Part shown: piece by piece, positions 1 through 9,832 of the stretch
How the letters are laid out: each line of letters starts with the position of its first letter
Position numbering within the stretch: position 1 is the first letter of the stretch
From: Nymphalis io
Taxonomy: Eukaryota > Arthropoda > Insecta > Lepidoptera > Nymphalidae
Direction: 5' to 3'
Length of the DNA: 64,000 nt
NCBI RefSeq assembly: GCF_905147045.1
Contig: NC_065888.1
Location: 6,267,001-6,331,000 of the forward strand
The notes under the pieces: generated by a model
The model's database searches: none
What the model was told of the DNA's origin: nothing
The model's input: the letters and a program-made list of their open reading frames with translations, nothing else
Made by a program: the position numbers and the translations under genes

Positions 1-1
1 C

Positions 2-640
2 CCATTCAATAACTTCGTTTCCGATATTAATTATTTTTAAAAAGCAATCTTTCGACCTTACAAGTCCCCCTAAAATTACATAGGACATACAGCCTAACTC
101 AACATATACAGAACTCACAAGATATGTTTCATTACTATTAGTATCGAGATAAACTTGCACCAAAGCAGCACTTTGTTGTGGTATTATACAACTGTGTCTC
201 AAATACACTGGAAATTTTGTTATAAAGTCTGTATCACATAGTTTTATATCACTAAGAGTACTATTAAAAGTATCACTACTACCAATAAATTTAACAGAAT
301 TTTGTGATATAATTAAACTGATATTAGGTTGATTTATCATTGATTGTCCGATTATTAAATCTATATCAGCTATATCGTAATTGGTTAATTCTATGAATCC
401 ACTTAGAACAACATTGTCTATGTGAACATCCACGTGGGATGTTCCCAAAGAGGTCGAATGTGCACCTCCAAAACCTCTCAATGTAACAACGGACGGCTGA
501 ATTTTTAATTTTAGCTTATCAGCATATGCCATAGTGAGAATATTTAATTTGCTGCCCGTATCTATGTATGCGATGAGACTACAACCATTAATTGCTACTA
601 CCTTTTTATACAAATCTATGTATATGTTGTAAATAAAACA
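2..640 (-). pseudogene. Retropepsin-like aspartic protease region of an LTR element (partial)
   Basis: A reading frame of 213 codons is open from just after a TGA at 641-643 to the window edge, with no methionine start of its own. It carries the retroviral-type active-site motif AYIDTGS (DTGS codons at 551-562) and, further on, a hydrophobic segment DLIIGQSMI near 339-361 at the place where retropepsins have their second conserved ILG-like motif. Such proteases act as homodimers and cut the Gag-Pol polyprotein inside the particle. The frame differs from that of the zinc-knuckle segment upstream, which stops at 616, so the two overlap by about 24 nt. The overlap could mean frameshift expression or an indel. 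The protease frame itself looks undamaged as far as it can be followed, and it continues off the window. Confidence 0.75.
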
Positions 641-965
641 TCACTTACTTTTTGGTGTGAAGAGCTGGCCGCATGCCAGCAGCTGGCAGACGTGTAACCC
701 GGGCGATGGCACACTTCGCAGCGTGGCACCTTGCAGTCCTTTGCTTCATGACCTTCTCTTTGACAGGCGTAACATTTCTTCGGTTGAAAGTCACTCCCTC
801 TTGCAATTGTAGCAACGGCGTCCGCTCTTCGCCACGTGGTAGTCGGTCGCGGATGGCTGGCTTCAATTTGTCTGTAGTTTTCCAATGACGACAAATACCC
901 GTAGTATAGTTGCTGTGGTGTACATTCTCGACCCTCGAAGACGTATCTGCATGATGAACTGTCGA
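616..965 (-). pseudogene. Gag nucleocapsid segment with CCHC zinc knuckles
   Basis: The frame ending at the TAG 616-618 encodes two cysteine-rich knuckles in a row. The first, CYACQREGHEAKDC at 733-774, fits CX2CX4HX4C exactly. The second, CEVCHRPGYTSASC at 679-720, has tyrosine where the zinc-binding histidine is expected and is probably damaged. Nucleocapsid knuckles bind the element's RNA for packaging. Upstream the same frame reads SLENYRQIEA and then loses any gag-like character, so the join to the capsid-like segment (another frame) lies near 900-965. Only this knuckle-containing part of the longer open frame up to 1314 is meaningful. Confidence 0.75.
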
Positions 966-1238
966 TCTTTGTTGTCCCATCCGTACACGTCGCCCAATTG
1001 GTCGATCTTATGCAACCATCCCTTGACGTTGCTAGATTTTTCATCCGGTCGGAACGTTGGAATAACCTCCGCATCGGTTTGGGTGACACGCCGCTTCTTA
1101 TATCGCCTGTGTTTCTCCAAGATCTCTTCGTCATCGGATGAAGAAAAAAAAACTTGATGATTCGTCGCTGTCGAGTACAGCGTTCTCGCAGCGTCTCAGT
1201 TTCTTCGTACCAAGTCCGTCGATATATGGGCCAGACAT
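930..1238 (-). pseudogene. Gag N-terminal and capsid-like segments, frameshifted
   Basis: A likely gag start is the ATG at 1236-1238 (MSGPYIDGL), followed by a charged serine-rich stretch. The frame is lost at a homopolymer of nine T residues on the coding strand around 1143-1151. In a second frame the text resumes as SSDDEEILEKHRRYKKRR and a capsid-like stretch containing FRPDEKSSNVKGWLHKIDQL and WDNKDRQFIM, the kind of sequence seen in gag of insect LTR elements. It then decays near 940, where the knuckle frame takes over. The three gag frames therefore come from at least two indels. The homopolymer break could also be a sequencing or assembly error. Confidence 0.6.
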
Positions 1239-1239
1239 T

Positions 1240-1251
1240 ATCCCACTTCTG
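1240..1251 (-). other. Possible primer-binding-site remnant (tRNA-Leu type)
   Basis: The minus strand reads CAGAAGTGGGAT immediately before the gag ATG. From memory, insect LTR elements primed by tRNA-Leu carry TGGTGTCAGAAGTGGGAT after the 5' LTR. Twelve bases of the distal part match, while the proximal TGGTGT has been replaced. The placement next to gag is right, but I cannot see a clear LTR end beside it. Confidence 0.35.
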
Positions 1252-1253
1252 AA

Positions 1254-1684
1254 GTATAGAAGGTGGATTACCAGGGTGGCGGCGAAAATGACGATACGTT
1301 ATATAAGAAAACACTTGTAATGCTCGTTACAACGGTTACAATACCAATGCCCGATATATTTAAACTGGCGGTATTTATACAAAAACATCTTGACCTAATT
1401 TAATACTAAATTTACAAACTTAAAAGATAATATTAAACATTGTTTATCTTAATTATTCTAATGATTATTTACGGACAACTATTATTTAATAATACAGGAT
1501 TATGTAACATTAAATATTAAAGATTAATATATTACACCGGAAGTTGATAAGCAGCAGATAACCTAGCCAGATCAGTAAAATAAGATTCTAGTAGCTTAAT
1601 CCTTACATTATACATAATAAAACGAAATTATTATAGCGTTGATTAATCGACATAATTTGAGAAAATATAAATAAACAATAAGCA
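1254..1684. other. AT-rich DNA upstream of gag; LTR not recognised
   Basis: If the element had a 5' LTR it should lie here or just beyond, but I cannot define matching ends. At 1536-1563 there is a 28-nt stretch opening ACCGGAAGTTGATAAGCAGC that resembles the loop of the hairpin at 1685-1738. No coding potential seen. Confidence 0.4.
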
Positions 1685-1738
1685 CTATTTATTAATTGCG
1701 CCGGAAGCTGACAAGCAGAAGGCGCCATTAATAAATAG
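1685..1738. repeat. 18-bp inverted repeat (hairpin) with 18-nt loop
   Basis: The left arm CTATTTATTAATTGCGCC (1685-1702) and right arm 1721-1738 are complementary at 17 of 18 positions. They enclose the loop GGAAGCTGACAAGCAGAA. The GC-rich GGCGCC bases close the loop and the outer arms are AT-rich. It may be a small non-autonomous element core or part of the neighbouring element's untranslated region. Confidence 0.65.
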
Positions 1739-1924
1739 AATAATATATAATAAAATGTTCCAAGTATAAACAAATATGAATCAACTATTTATTTGATTAT
1801 GAAATTACTAATTAAATTGTTAAACAGAAGTTTTAATCTATACTTATAAATAATCATCAAGATGTACCCGAACTAGCCGTATATGCAGGACTGGAAGTAT
1901 TAATTGATAACAGTTGTTATAAAA

Positions 1925-2047
1925 AAATTGCCTACGCCTTTTAGGTTTCAAGCTTGTTTCATACCAAATGACATCAAAATCTGTTCAGTGGTTTAGCCGT
2001 GAAATTGTAACAGACACACAGAGTTGCTTTAGTATTTATAATATTAG
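1925..2047 (-). repeat. Interspersed repeat, family G fragment
   Basis: It contains the TTTAGCCGTGAAATTGTAACAG stretch type (shorter signature TTTAGCCGTGAAATTGTAAC) and an end TTTATAATATTAG. I recognise these as parts of a common lepidopteran repeat with a 'cell-unit' opening of ATATTATAAATACGAAAGTG. Other members here lie at 28080-28195, 45533-45668 and 61715-61856. Confidence 0.45.
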
Positions 2048-2430
2048 TTTAGATTCTGAAACATTTTAAGCCGCTCTCAACTGTCACAGGAATTACCGAT
2101 TATACAAGCAATATAAGAAAATGATATTGGTGTAACAAAGCCACGCAATAGAATGCAAGATGCAAGAACCCTGGATTTTAAGGCCAAAAATAATAAATGT
2201 GTTACTAAATTACCAAGGACCATTATTCTGTCGTACTCACACTAGATTTTAAGGCAATAAGATACGTAGAGACAACAGACATTTATAGTAGTAGCTTTGA
2301 ATACATTATCACTGTACTCGCTCTACAAAGAGAAGTCATAACCGTTACTAACTGTTCTTGTGCATCCCGCATCGTTCATGAACAATTATTGCACACCTCG
2401 ATCGCGAAAGCGTTGAGTGTGCTTTGGAAA

Positions 2431-2468
2431 CGCTACGTGGCTCTCAAATAGCCGAGAGCCATGAAGCG
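2431..2468. repeat. GC-rich hairpin, 15-bp stem
   Basis: The arms CGCTACGTGGCTCTC (2431-2445) and GAGAGCCATGAAGCG (2454-2468) pair with two mismatches around an 8-nt loop. The hairpin stands out in a more GC-rich patch of about 2290-2490 amid AT-rich DNA. It does not have the histone mRNA stem-loop sequence and is short for a microRNA precursor. Confidence 0.55.
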
Positions 2469-2919
2469 TCTGTAAAGTCGCTGACTTTGAATCACTCTGC
2501 ATACTTTTTATAGTACATCAAAGTTTTTAAAATGTTATATCGTTTCAAAGCAAATTTATATTTAAATGATCATGTTTATAATAATATTAAGTCCGTTAAT
2601 GCAATTTAAGAATTGAATTAATACAAAATAGGCAACATATATTTTGTTGGTAGGTCGATTAATAATTTGACTGTAATATTTTATATAATAGCTCCAAATT
2701 TTACAGAAAACGAAAATCGAATTCTTCAAAATCACGATCTCAGTACGATCCACTTAACATAAATGTTACAACCTCTTATTTATTATCAAGTAAAAAAAAT
2801 AAAACCGAAAATCGACATAAAATAAATTATGTAAGAAATAGAATGAAAAAAATGTTTGATTTATAAAATTAAAAGACTACATTGATAATAATAAAAAAGG
2901 TGACACCATTTTTATTATT

Positions 2920-3160
2920 TTGGTTATCACCGCCCATAGACATTGGCGTTGAAAGAAATGTTAACCATCGCTTATATCACCAATGCGCCACCAACCTTGA
3001 GAACTAAGATGTTATGTCCCTTGTCCCTGTAATAACACTAGGTTACTCACCCTTTAAAACGGAACGCAATAATACCAAGTATTGCTGTTTTGCGGTAGAA
3101 TATCTGATAAGTGGGTGGTAACTACCCAGCGAGCTTGCACAAAGCCTTACCACCAGTAGA
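2920..3160 (+). repeat. Short interspersed repeat, family A
   Basis: This copy lacks the first part of the unit. It runs from the CCCATAGACATTGGC block through the TTATGTCCCTTG block to the terminal GAGCTTGCACAAAGCC block. Complete members here (for example 29412-29705) are about 290 bp. I know this sequence type as highly repeated in butterfly and moth genomes, but I do not know its class with certainty. Confidence 0.7.
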
Positions 3161-3898
3161 CTATTATTATCATATAATAGATCAAAATTATGCTACCGCT
3201 AAATAAACGCTTTTTAACTTATGAAATAAAAAACAAATAAGCCAATTTGAAAATAGTCTGCGTAGATTAACGCTGCGCTCGCTCAAAAATGCTATTAAGT
3301 GCGGCTCAAAGAGGAATTGCGAGCAAAATGGACAATTCTCTTGCGTCCTCCCTTAATCAAAAGCTTTTCATTTTTAGGACCGTTGACATAACAGAAATTG
3401 CATTTTTTCACATTGATACAAATATTTTCACCAGAATAAACATCGTTTAATCTGTGTTTTAGCTTTAGTATCGATATCTATGTTTATATTTCTATCACAT
3501 TATATTTTAGCTATGGACATAATTAATCATTTATCTGTCACTCTCTCTAAGTAAATGCCTATAATTAATGAATATGAGTTTTTTCGCCCGAAACAATTAG
3601 AAAGACAATCATTATAAATTTTTTATTTAGTTTGCTTGTGAGATCTAGTACCTACTAGTCAAACAAAAATAAGATTCCATGTATTTTGATTGGTCAGTAG
3701 GACCGTCCTGAGGAAGTCTCTTACGAATTTGCCTTTGACACAGAACGTTACGAAACAGACATGACACAGAAAATTGCATTTTCTCAACAGTATTTACCTA
3801 AAAACTGAAGCGATATATTGCTATATTACCGTTTTTTAAAAACATCTCGATGTAAAATGTTATAGAAATAATAATAAAATTAAATAATATAATAAAAT

Positions 3899-4187
3899 TT
3901 ACTGGCGGTAGAGCTTTGTGCAAGCTCGTCTGGGTAGGTACCACCCACTGATCAGACATTCTACCGCAAAACAACAGTACTTGGTATGGTTGTGTTTCGG
4001 TTTGAAAGATGAGTGAGCCAGTGAAATTAGTGGCACAAGGGTCATAACATCTTAGTTCCCAAGGTTGGTGGCGCATTGGTAATGTAAGCGATGGTTAACA
4101 TTTCTTACAATGCCAATGTCTATGGGCGTTGGTGACCACTTACCATCGGGTGGCCCGTATGCTCGTCCGCCTTTCTATACTATATAA
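3899..4187 (-). repeat. Short interspersed repeat, family A, nearly complete
   Basis: Read on the minus strand it begins near GGCGGACGAGCATACGGGCC and ends with the GAGCTTGCACAAAGC block, so both ends of the unit are present. A 92-codon frame inside it on the minus strand is chance coding in repeat DNA. Confidence 0.75.
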
Positions 4188-7161
4188 AAAAATAGTCCAA
4201 ATCAAAATTAAAAAAATTAAATTTCATTCATCCTTTCACTATATAAGCTTTACTTGTAATGATATATTTTAGATACATTATAAATAATAAAAATAGAGTG
4301 ATTTCATAGCTAAATATGCAAAGCATTAACACCATTAGTCAAAGTATACACTCAATGGATAAGCGCTTTACACGAAACTTAAAAATACTGCACATTTTAA
4401 AATTGCTTGGAACACAAAGGGCATTTTAAAACTGAATTTTGTAGCTCGCGCCACGCATCTTACTTGCTACGATGCCAATCTGCATAATTTGCAGGCACTG
4501 CTATAAAAATGGTAATACAACTTGCTCTGCTTTCAGTGGTAATAGGTCGCAGTGCCTCGGGACAGGAGACAGTCTCATTGTTTACAGCCCTGGGGTATAA
4601 GGGTCAAGCATCTAATCTTTATAAAACTTTTATTCAGACTAAAGGAAACTGAATTTTTATAGGATATAAATAATATTTTAAATTTAGGGAAGAATTTTCA
4701 AATACTTCTTACGTAAGCAAGACGTAATAGCTACTTAGTTCTATAAAATTTACAATTGAATACAATATGAATGAATATTTAAGAATTCGGCTCAAATTTA
4801 ATTTAATTTATAATAACATTACGGTTTATACTATCGATAGGACCTTCATAATTCTGAACAAATTTTATGTCATATATTATCGATGAACCAAAATGAAGAC
4901 ACGTAACACTAGTTCAGGCGCTTGTACCCATTAACTAATTACGTAATTGTAATGTGTCCATAAGTTAAGAATACTAAATGTATACCTTATTGTTTTTTAA
5001 ATAAATAAACTGACCGTTGCTTGATGTCAGTTATATCTTATAACAATATTTTGTCTCGACGCCTGGCAAGTGATATTATAGGTGAGGTTAAATAGAAACG
5101 ATTTTTTTAACCAAATTTAGTAAAATCTTCACATTATAAAGATAATTATAAATAATGGGCTTATTATATTTAATAACTTGTCTTACTTCTTTAAAACTTG
5201 TTCGCGATGTTCAAGAATATGTACAATTCATTGTCTCACAATAGTAACGATAAATTTGCCTCATTTATAAGACTATCTAAATTAATATAAAAACCCGACT
5301 CCGCATAAGGTCTCATATGAAAAGTCCGCGTCCTAACAAGGCTTAAGAGGCGTTCATAAATTTTCGTAGGGCAATAAATAAGGAAAATTGCCAACCCTTG
5401 TCTCAGTATCAAATTGCTGCACAAACATGTCAGTGCGGTAAGTCTAGCTAAGAATTTCTGAAAATTGTTACAGCGAAATCATTGGTGGAACAATTATAGT
5501 ACTCGTACTATATTAATTGTACTTGACAATTGAAATGAAATAAGTTATCGTCATAAGATTTATGCATGAATAAATGAACAAACAATTTACTACCTTTTTT
5601 AAACTGCCTAAATAAGGGGGGTAATGTTTTCAGGATTCATATACATACATATATAATTAAGTTTCTTTATACCACTATAACTAATATCTGAATCGATGCA
5701 TTGGGTATCGTTAGAATTCTTACATCATCCCGAATGACACTAGTACTACAGTTTTTCTATTTTTAGTTCGTTTTTTGGCGGGATAGTCTTGTTTTGAATT
5801 TATATTTTCATATCGTCATAATCAGTTATATTTACGTAATTTGTTTTTCTCAAATTTGCCATAACGATTACGGTTCACTAAATAACTAGTTCATCAAAGT
5901 ATATCGTAAGATAAGCGTATTCTACCTACTTAATATGTTTTAAGATAAATATGAAAAATGCCGCCAAATTGGTCCTCCTGACCGGATTTTGGCTACGACA
6001 CTTAATAAATATGCTATGCTGAAATGAATTATTTTGAATCGAAAACTAATTTGCCATTAAAAGAACGTAATTTGCATTGGTTAAGTTTTGTCTTAACAGT
6101 TTTGTACTACATCTGAAATATAAAAAGTGTTAATTATTATTACATATTATTAAGTTTCATATGTTAAAAATTATTTAATATAAAACTAAAAAAGATAAAC
6201 ATATTTACTGTTTAATGTCCACACACTATAATATAACATAATAAACAGCTACTAAAAATGGAAAATAATTTATATTTTCGAATTTATGAACAATAATCGT
6301 GACTGACAACGAATTTTGATTTAAAAAATTATGAATTTGTGTATATGTGTTTTATAAGTTCTATGGTATTAACTGACACAACTGTTGTTTATAATTGTAC
6401 TATTCGAAGAACAACACAAAATAGAAAAAAAAAAAACATTAATTATGTCGAAAAACTTTCGACACTTGTGATCTTTGAGATATCGGCACTCTGTTTCGGT
6501 GATCAAGTTTTTGACGCGATCGTAAATCTTTTTTTTGTTATAGTTAAGTTAACAAAGATTAATCGAACAATCATTTTTAATTAACTTTCAAGTTAATTGC
6601 TTTTTTTTTTTAATTTAAAAAAAATTTTAATTAGCGCTTCATACATTGGACAAATAGTATTATTGATATTCGAGTACTTAAAAAAGAGAGGAATAAAGGG
6701 ATTTTTAAAACTATATAATATTTTTTTATCTGTGAAAATATGATTAAAAGGTGAACGCTTTTATTCGCAATAAGCTAATTTAATTTAAGATAAATAGATA
6801 AGTTTAGCAAAAAAATATTACAGTGAGGTGATACTGATAACATTCTTGCCATCATTCCTCGCGATTATGATTTTAATAATAGTATTTTTAATATTGATTT
6901 GTTTTTGTGTTAAGTTCTCAACCTTAATATAATAATTCATATGTAAATAAGATGAAATGAAAACTATGACAGTTTAATGTCGATTTGCTCTATCACAAGG
7001 GCCATATTATTAACTAGTAATGATATCGTTAGTTTATTCAAGACAAGAAATATTGCTACTATTTATTGACAAGCCCAGCAATAAACTCACGTAACTAGTA
7101 TGTAACTTTCTCTTTTACGATATCATCCAATAACAATGTATAATCCAACTCCTCTCTTCAA
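4188..7161. other. AT-rich intergenic DNA without supported genes
   Basis: Homopolymer A/T tracts are common (for example T10 after 6600). A tiny fragment at 5971-5999 (GACCGGATTTTGGCTACG) resembles the tail of SINE family B on the minus strand. Small open frames at 5236-5424 and 6339-6584 are AT-biased and show no domain. Nothing else supported. Confidence 0.5.
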
Positions 7162-7234
7162 GTTTCCGTGGTGTAGCGGTTATCACATCTGCCTAACACG
7201 CAGAAGGCCCCCGGTTCGATCCCGGGCGGAAACA
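7162..7234 (+). tRNA. tRNA-Val (anticodon AAC)
   Basis: This is a complete nuclear tRNA gene of 73 nt including discriminator A at 7234, without encoded CCA and without an intron. The acceptor stem GTTTCCG (7162-7168) pairs fully with CGGAAAC (7227-7233). The anticodon stem TCTGC/GCAGA (7188-7192 with 7200-7204) encloses the loop CTAACAC, giving anticodon AAC at 7195-7197, which reads valine GTN codons after wobble modification. The T arm holds the canonical RNA polymerase III B box GGTTCGATCCC (7213-7223), and the A box lies in the D arm (about 7169-7180). T4 runs at 7239-7242 and 7244-7247 serve as the polymerase III terminator. Unlike the SINE heads in this window, all stems pair properly, so it should be functional. 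It is isolated: no other true tRNA gene is visible. Confidence 0.95.
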
Positions 7235-7238
7235 TATG

Positions 7239-7247
7239 TTTTGTTTT
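7239..7247 (+). terminator. RNA polymerase III terminator of tRNA-Val
   Basis: Two T4 runs separated by one G follow the tRNA 3' end by four bases, the usual polymerase III stop. Confidence 0.75.
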
Positions 7248-8582
7248 AATTTTTATTTTAATTAATAGTCTAATAATTTGTTCTTGCGTGTAAAATAATT
7301 GTTTACTTTATGTGGCTTTGTCGTTATGAACGTAAATTTCGTAATTTCGTAACTTTGTAATTTTATTTGTTAATGCTTAATTATTTTATTATTAGCGACA
7401 ATGGGGAGGGCGAAATGTAACAGCGTCATGCCGTTGGCCGTCACGGCGCACGACACGAGTCGCTCTTATCCCCAAGGCGCGCTAATTTCACATTAATAAA
7501 TATTCCATTCACTTCAAAAGTGTAATTCGTTCAAGCAAGTTCAAGTGATATTCGGAAAGCTGTATTAAGACATTTTAAAAACATTTAAGTATTTCTGAAA
7601 TATCCTTAAAATCTAACCAAAAAAAAGTTTCGAAGCAGAAACTGTAACTATGACAACGTTTGACGCAGCCTTATCGAGCGGTATCAATTTACAAATTCAC
7701 TTTGATGTGGTAAAGACAGCTCGCCTCGTACAATGATTAATTTTAATTAACGTAATATTATAGATTCCTCTATCGAATAGCTCGAGTTTTGATTTAAACA
7801 CGTGTGAAATTAACGCTATAGCGATGTTTTCAAATTGTTTACTAATGAAACCTGGTTATGAACAAAGATCTTATATAATTAATATTGTTTAATTGAAGTA
7901 AATTACTTCATCTAAGTTTATATTTTTATTGAAGTGTAGTTTTTAAAAATGATTTATATAGAATAACAGAATATAAGCCGGAATGTAGAAAGGTAAATTG
8001 GTGAATTAATAAAATAAATAAATTTTGTTTACCAGTGAATGAAAGTGCAATGTATAAAAAAATAATCTACTTTCTACCTAACTAGAAAAAAATTCAAAAA
8101 CTAGAAAATTAGAAAATTTACTACTATTTTTAATTTATAAATAGTATATTTTATATGCTTATTTTTAAACGAATAAAACAAAACGATTGGCAAAGAATTT
8201 TTAAATTGCTTATATATGTATGTTAGTAAGTAATATTTAAGTCTCTCCGTTATATTTTAGAAAACCTAAGTTAATAAAAGTTTATTTATCAAAACATTTT
8301 TTTGAATTTTTAAAACCATACGCGAAAATTCGATCCAATTCACGAACACCGAGTTTAATAGGAGCATGTCAAACGCAGAGTTTTTCGACTCTGTTGCCTT
8401 TTTTATTTCCCATTAGCATTTTCATTTAAATCGGAAACTGTATTTTCGTTAAAAAACCAATTTCCAAAATTATGAATTAAGGAAATTAAAAAGTAAGTGG
8501 ATTTTTATGACTATACTTGCTTAAATAAAAATATTACTTGTATTGATCATGTTTCATTTAGTACATGTGTTATAGCCAAGTA
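7248..8582. other. AT-rich intergenic DNA with one GC-richer patch
   Basis: The stretch 7395-7490 (around GCCGTTGGCCGTCACGGCGC) is clearly richer in GC than its surroundings and resembles no repeat I recognise. It could be a conserved non-coding element or an old exon edge, but no frame supports a protein. The rest is AT-rich with no supported gene. Confidence 0.4.
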
Positions 8583-8744
8583 GCAATACGTAGTATTATT
8601 GTATTCCGGTTTGAAGGGTGAGTGAGCCAGTGTACAGGCACAAAAGACACAACATCTTAGTTTTCATAGTTGGCGCATTGACTGTGTAAGGTATTGTTAA
8701 TTTTTCTTACACTGCCAACGTCTATGGGCGAAAGTGACCATCAG
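8583..8744 (-). repeat. Short interspersed repeat, family A fragment
   Basis: The fragment carries the family A blocks TTTGAAGGGTGAGTGAGCCAG and the 'tctatgggcg' block on the plus strand, so the element reads leftwards. Both ends of the unit are missing. It is directly followed by a family C SINE in the same orientation. Confidence 0.65.
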
Positions 8745-8782
8745 TTTTTAACTAAATGGATGGTAGATTTACATACGACGTA

Positions 8783-8980
8783 AGCATATTTTTTCACGAT
8801 ATCTTTCATCAATGCCGAAAACGGCGTGAATTATATGCAAAAGTTTTCCCGGGTTTATCATAATACCCGCAATTTTCGGATAAGATTCACGTATTCTAAC
8901 CACCGTCTCCGCTACGTGCAGTCGTTTTTGCATACACATTTGGCCTATGGCCAAAATCGGTGAGAAAAACATCATCATTT
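8783..8980 (-). repeat. tRNA-headed SINE, family C, diverged, with a B-like tail
   Basis: On the minus strand the sequence follows the family C head: GGTGGTTAGAATACGTGAATC, then a tRNA B-box-like AAACCCGGG, then ATAATTCACGCCG and ATCGTGA blocks. At 8941-8980 it is joined to a stretch like the end of family B (CCGATTTTGG on the plus strand). A 71-codon minus-strand frame here is simply translated SINE. Confidence 0.55.
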
Positions 8981-9775
8981 TCAAGCATAATAATTAACCG
9001 ATTAAGAACGTGGGACTCATAATATCGTCTAAAAGTATTGCAAGAAATTTAATTATTATTTTTACATAAATATAAAATGTGCTTTATCTATAAAAGATAT
9101 GGTTTTGAACAATATTTTTTAAATAAAATTCGTGTCAAAAGAAATGTCATAATATTTGTGAAAGGGTTAACCATAACACAAATAATTATTTACCATAAAA
9201 ACAACTAACGCTACAAGTGTCAAAGTTCCGAAAAATAATTTCACAAAGCCATGTATATATTCAATTTGAGACTGATTTCCCTTGCGATACAGTTGCTTTT
9301 CATTTGAAAAAGCGTTAAATAAATAGGGGTGCCAACAACGAGATAATGATGTACGCAACATTGAGTGTTTTGCTTAACAGTCAACTATGACTTCATAAAA
9401 CATGACAGCCCTCCTTTTGTTTGTGTTCTCATTCATTTCAGGTTTGTCAGTTATAACCTGCCGATACTTGAATTCGTATTCATATAATTCAGTTTAAAAC
9501 ATTTTAATAATATCCTTAAATGTGCTACAATTTCTAGTAAATGTAATGAGAATACAATATGATGACGTCAATATGCAGTTTTTAAAAAACAATATATTTT
9601 TATAATATTAAGAAATAGTATATTTTCTCCTACAATCAATACAAATAAATGAAATTGAATAATCTGTCTGTATTTCAAAATATTTTTAAGTTAATATGGT
9701 TGTTTTCGTTAGCAGTCATTTTAATAATCTAAATGTTTTATGTGTATTATGCAAATAGGCAGAAGAGTTTTCGTC
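8981..9775. other. AT-rich intergenic DNA, nothing recognised
   Basis: No domain, repeat or RNA gene could be supported. The 64-codon minus-strand frame at 9167-9361 has no recognisable feature. Confidence 0.4.
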
Positions 9776-9832
9776 ACAAACCAAACTCCACGCTGGCGAA
9801 GCCGCGGATTTTGCTAGTAAGAAATATAATGC
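9776..9832 (-). repeat. Interspersed repeat fragment, family D
   Basis: On the minus strand it reads CCGCGGCTTCGCCAGCGTGG, a variant of the 'TTGCCCGCGACTTCGTCCGCG' signature that recurs through lepidopteran genomes. Other short copies here are at 14246-14275, 42846-42895 and 55570-55605. Confidence 0.45.

Larger units (their letters stand above)
1..1253 (-). mobile_element. LTR retrotransposon, partial and decayed (gag-protease end)
   Basis: This is the 5' internal part of an LTR retrotransposon read leftwards and cut by the window edge. In order it shows a possible primer-binding-site remnant, a gag start, a capsid-like segment, a CCHC zinc-knuckle region and a retropepsin-type aspartic protease. 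The reading frame changes at least three times, so gag is not intact. Reverse transcriptase and integrase would lie beyond position 1. The arrangement and the two-knuckle nucleocapsid fit Ty3/Gypsy-type or related insect elements, but without the reverse transcriptase the family is not settled. I could not find long terminal repeats. Confidence 0.75.

Noticed and set aside
616..640. Programmed -1 frameshift signal between gag and protease
   Set aside because: The overlap exists, but I see no canonical X-XXY-YYZ slippery heptamer in the gag frame and gag has other indels, so decay is as likely.
2431..2468. Histone-type 3' stem-loop or microRNA precursor
   Set aside because: The sequence is not the histone stem-loop, and the 15-bp stem is too short for a microRNA precursor.
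8769..8984. 71-codon minus-strand frame as a small gene
   Set aside because: It is a translated, diverged family C SINE.
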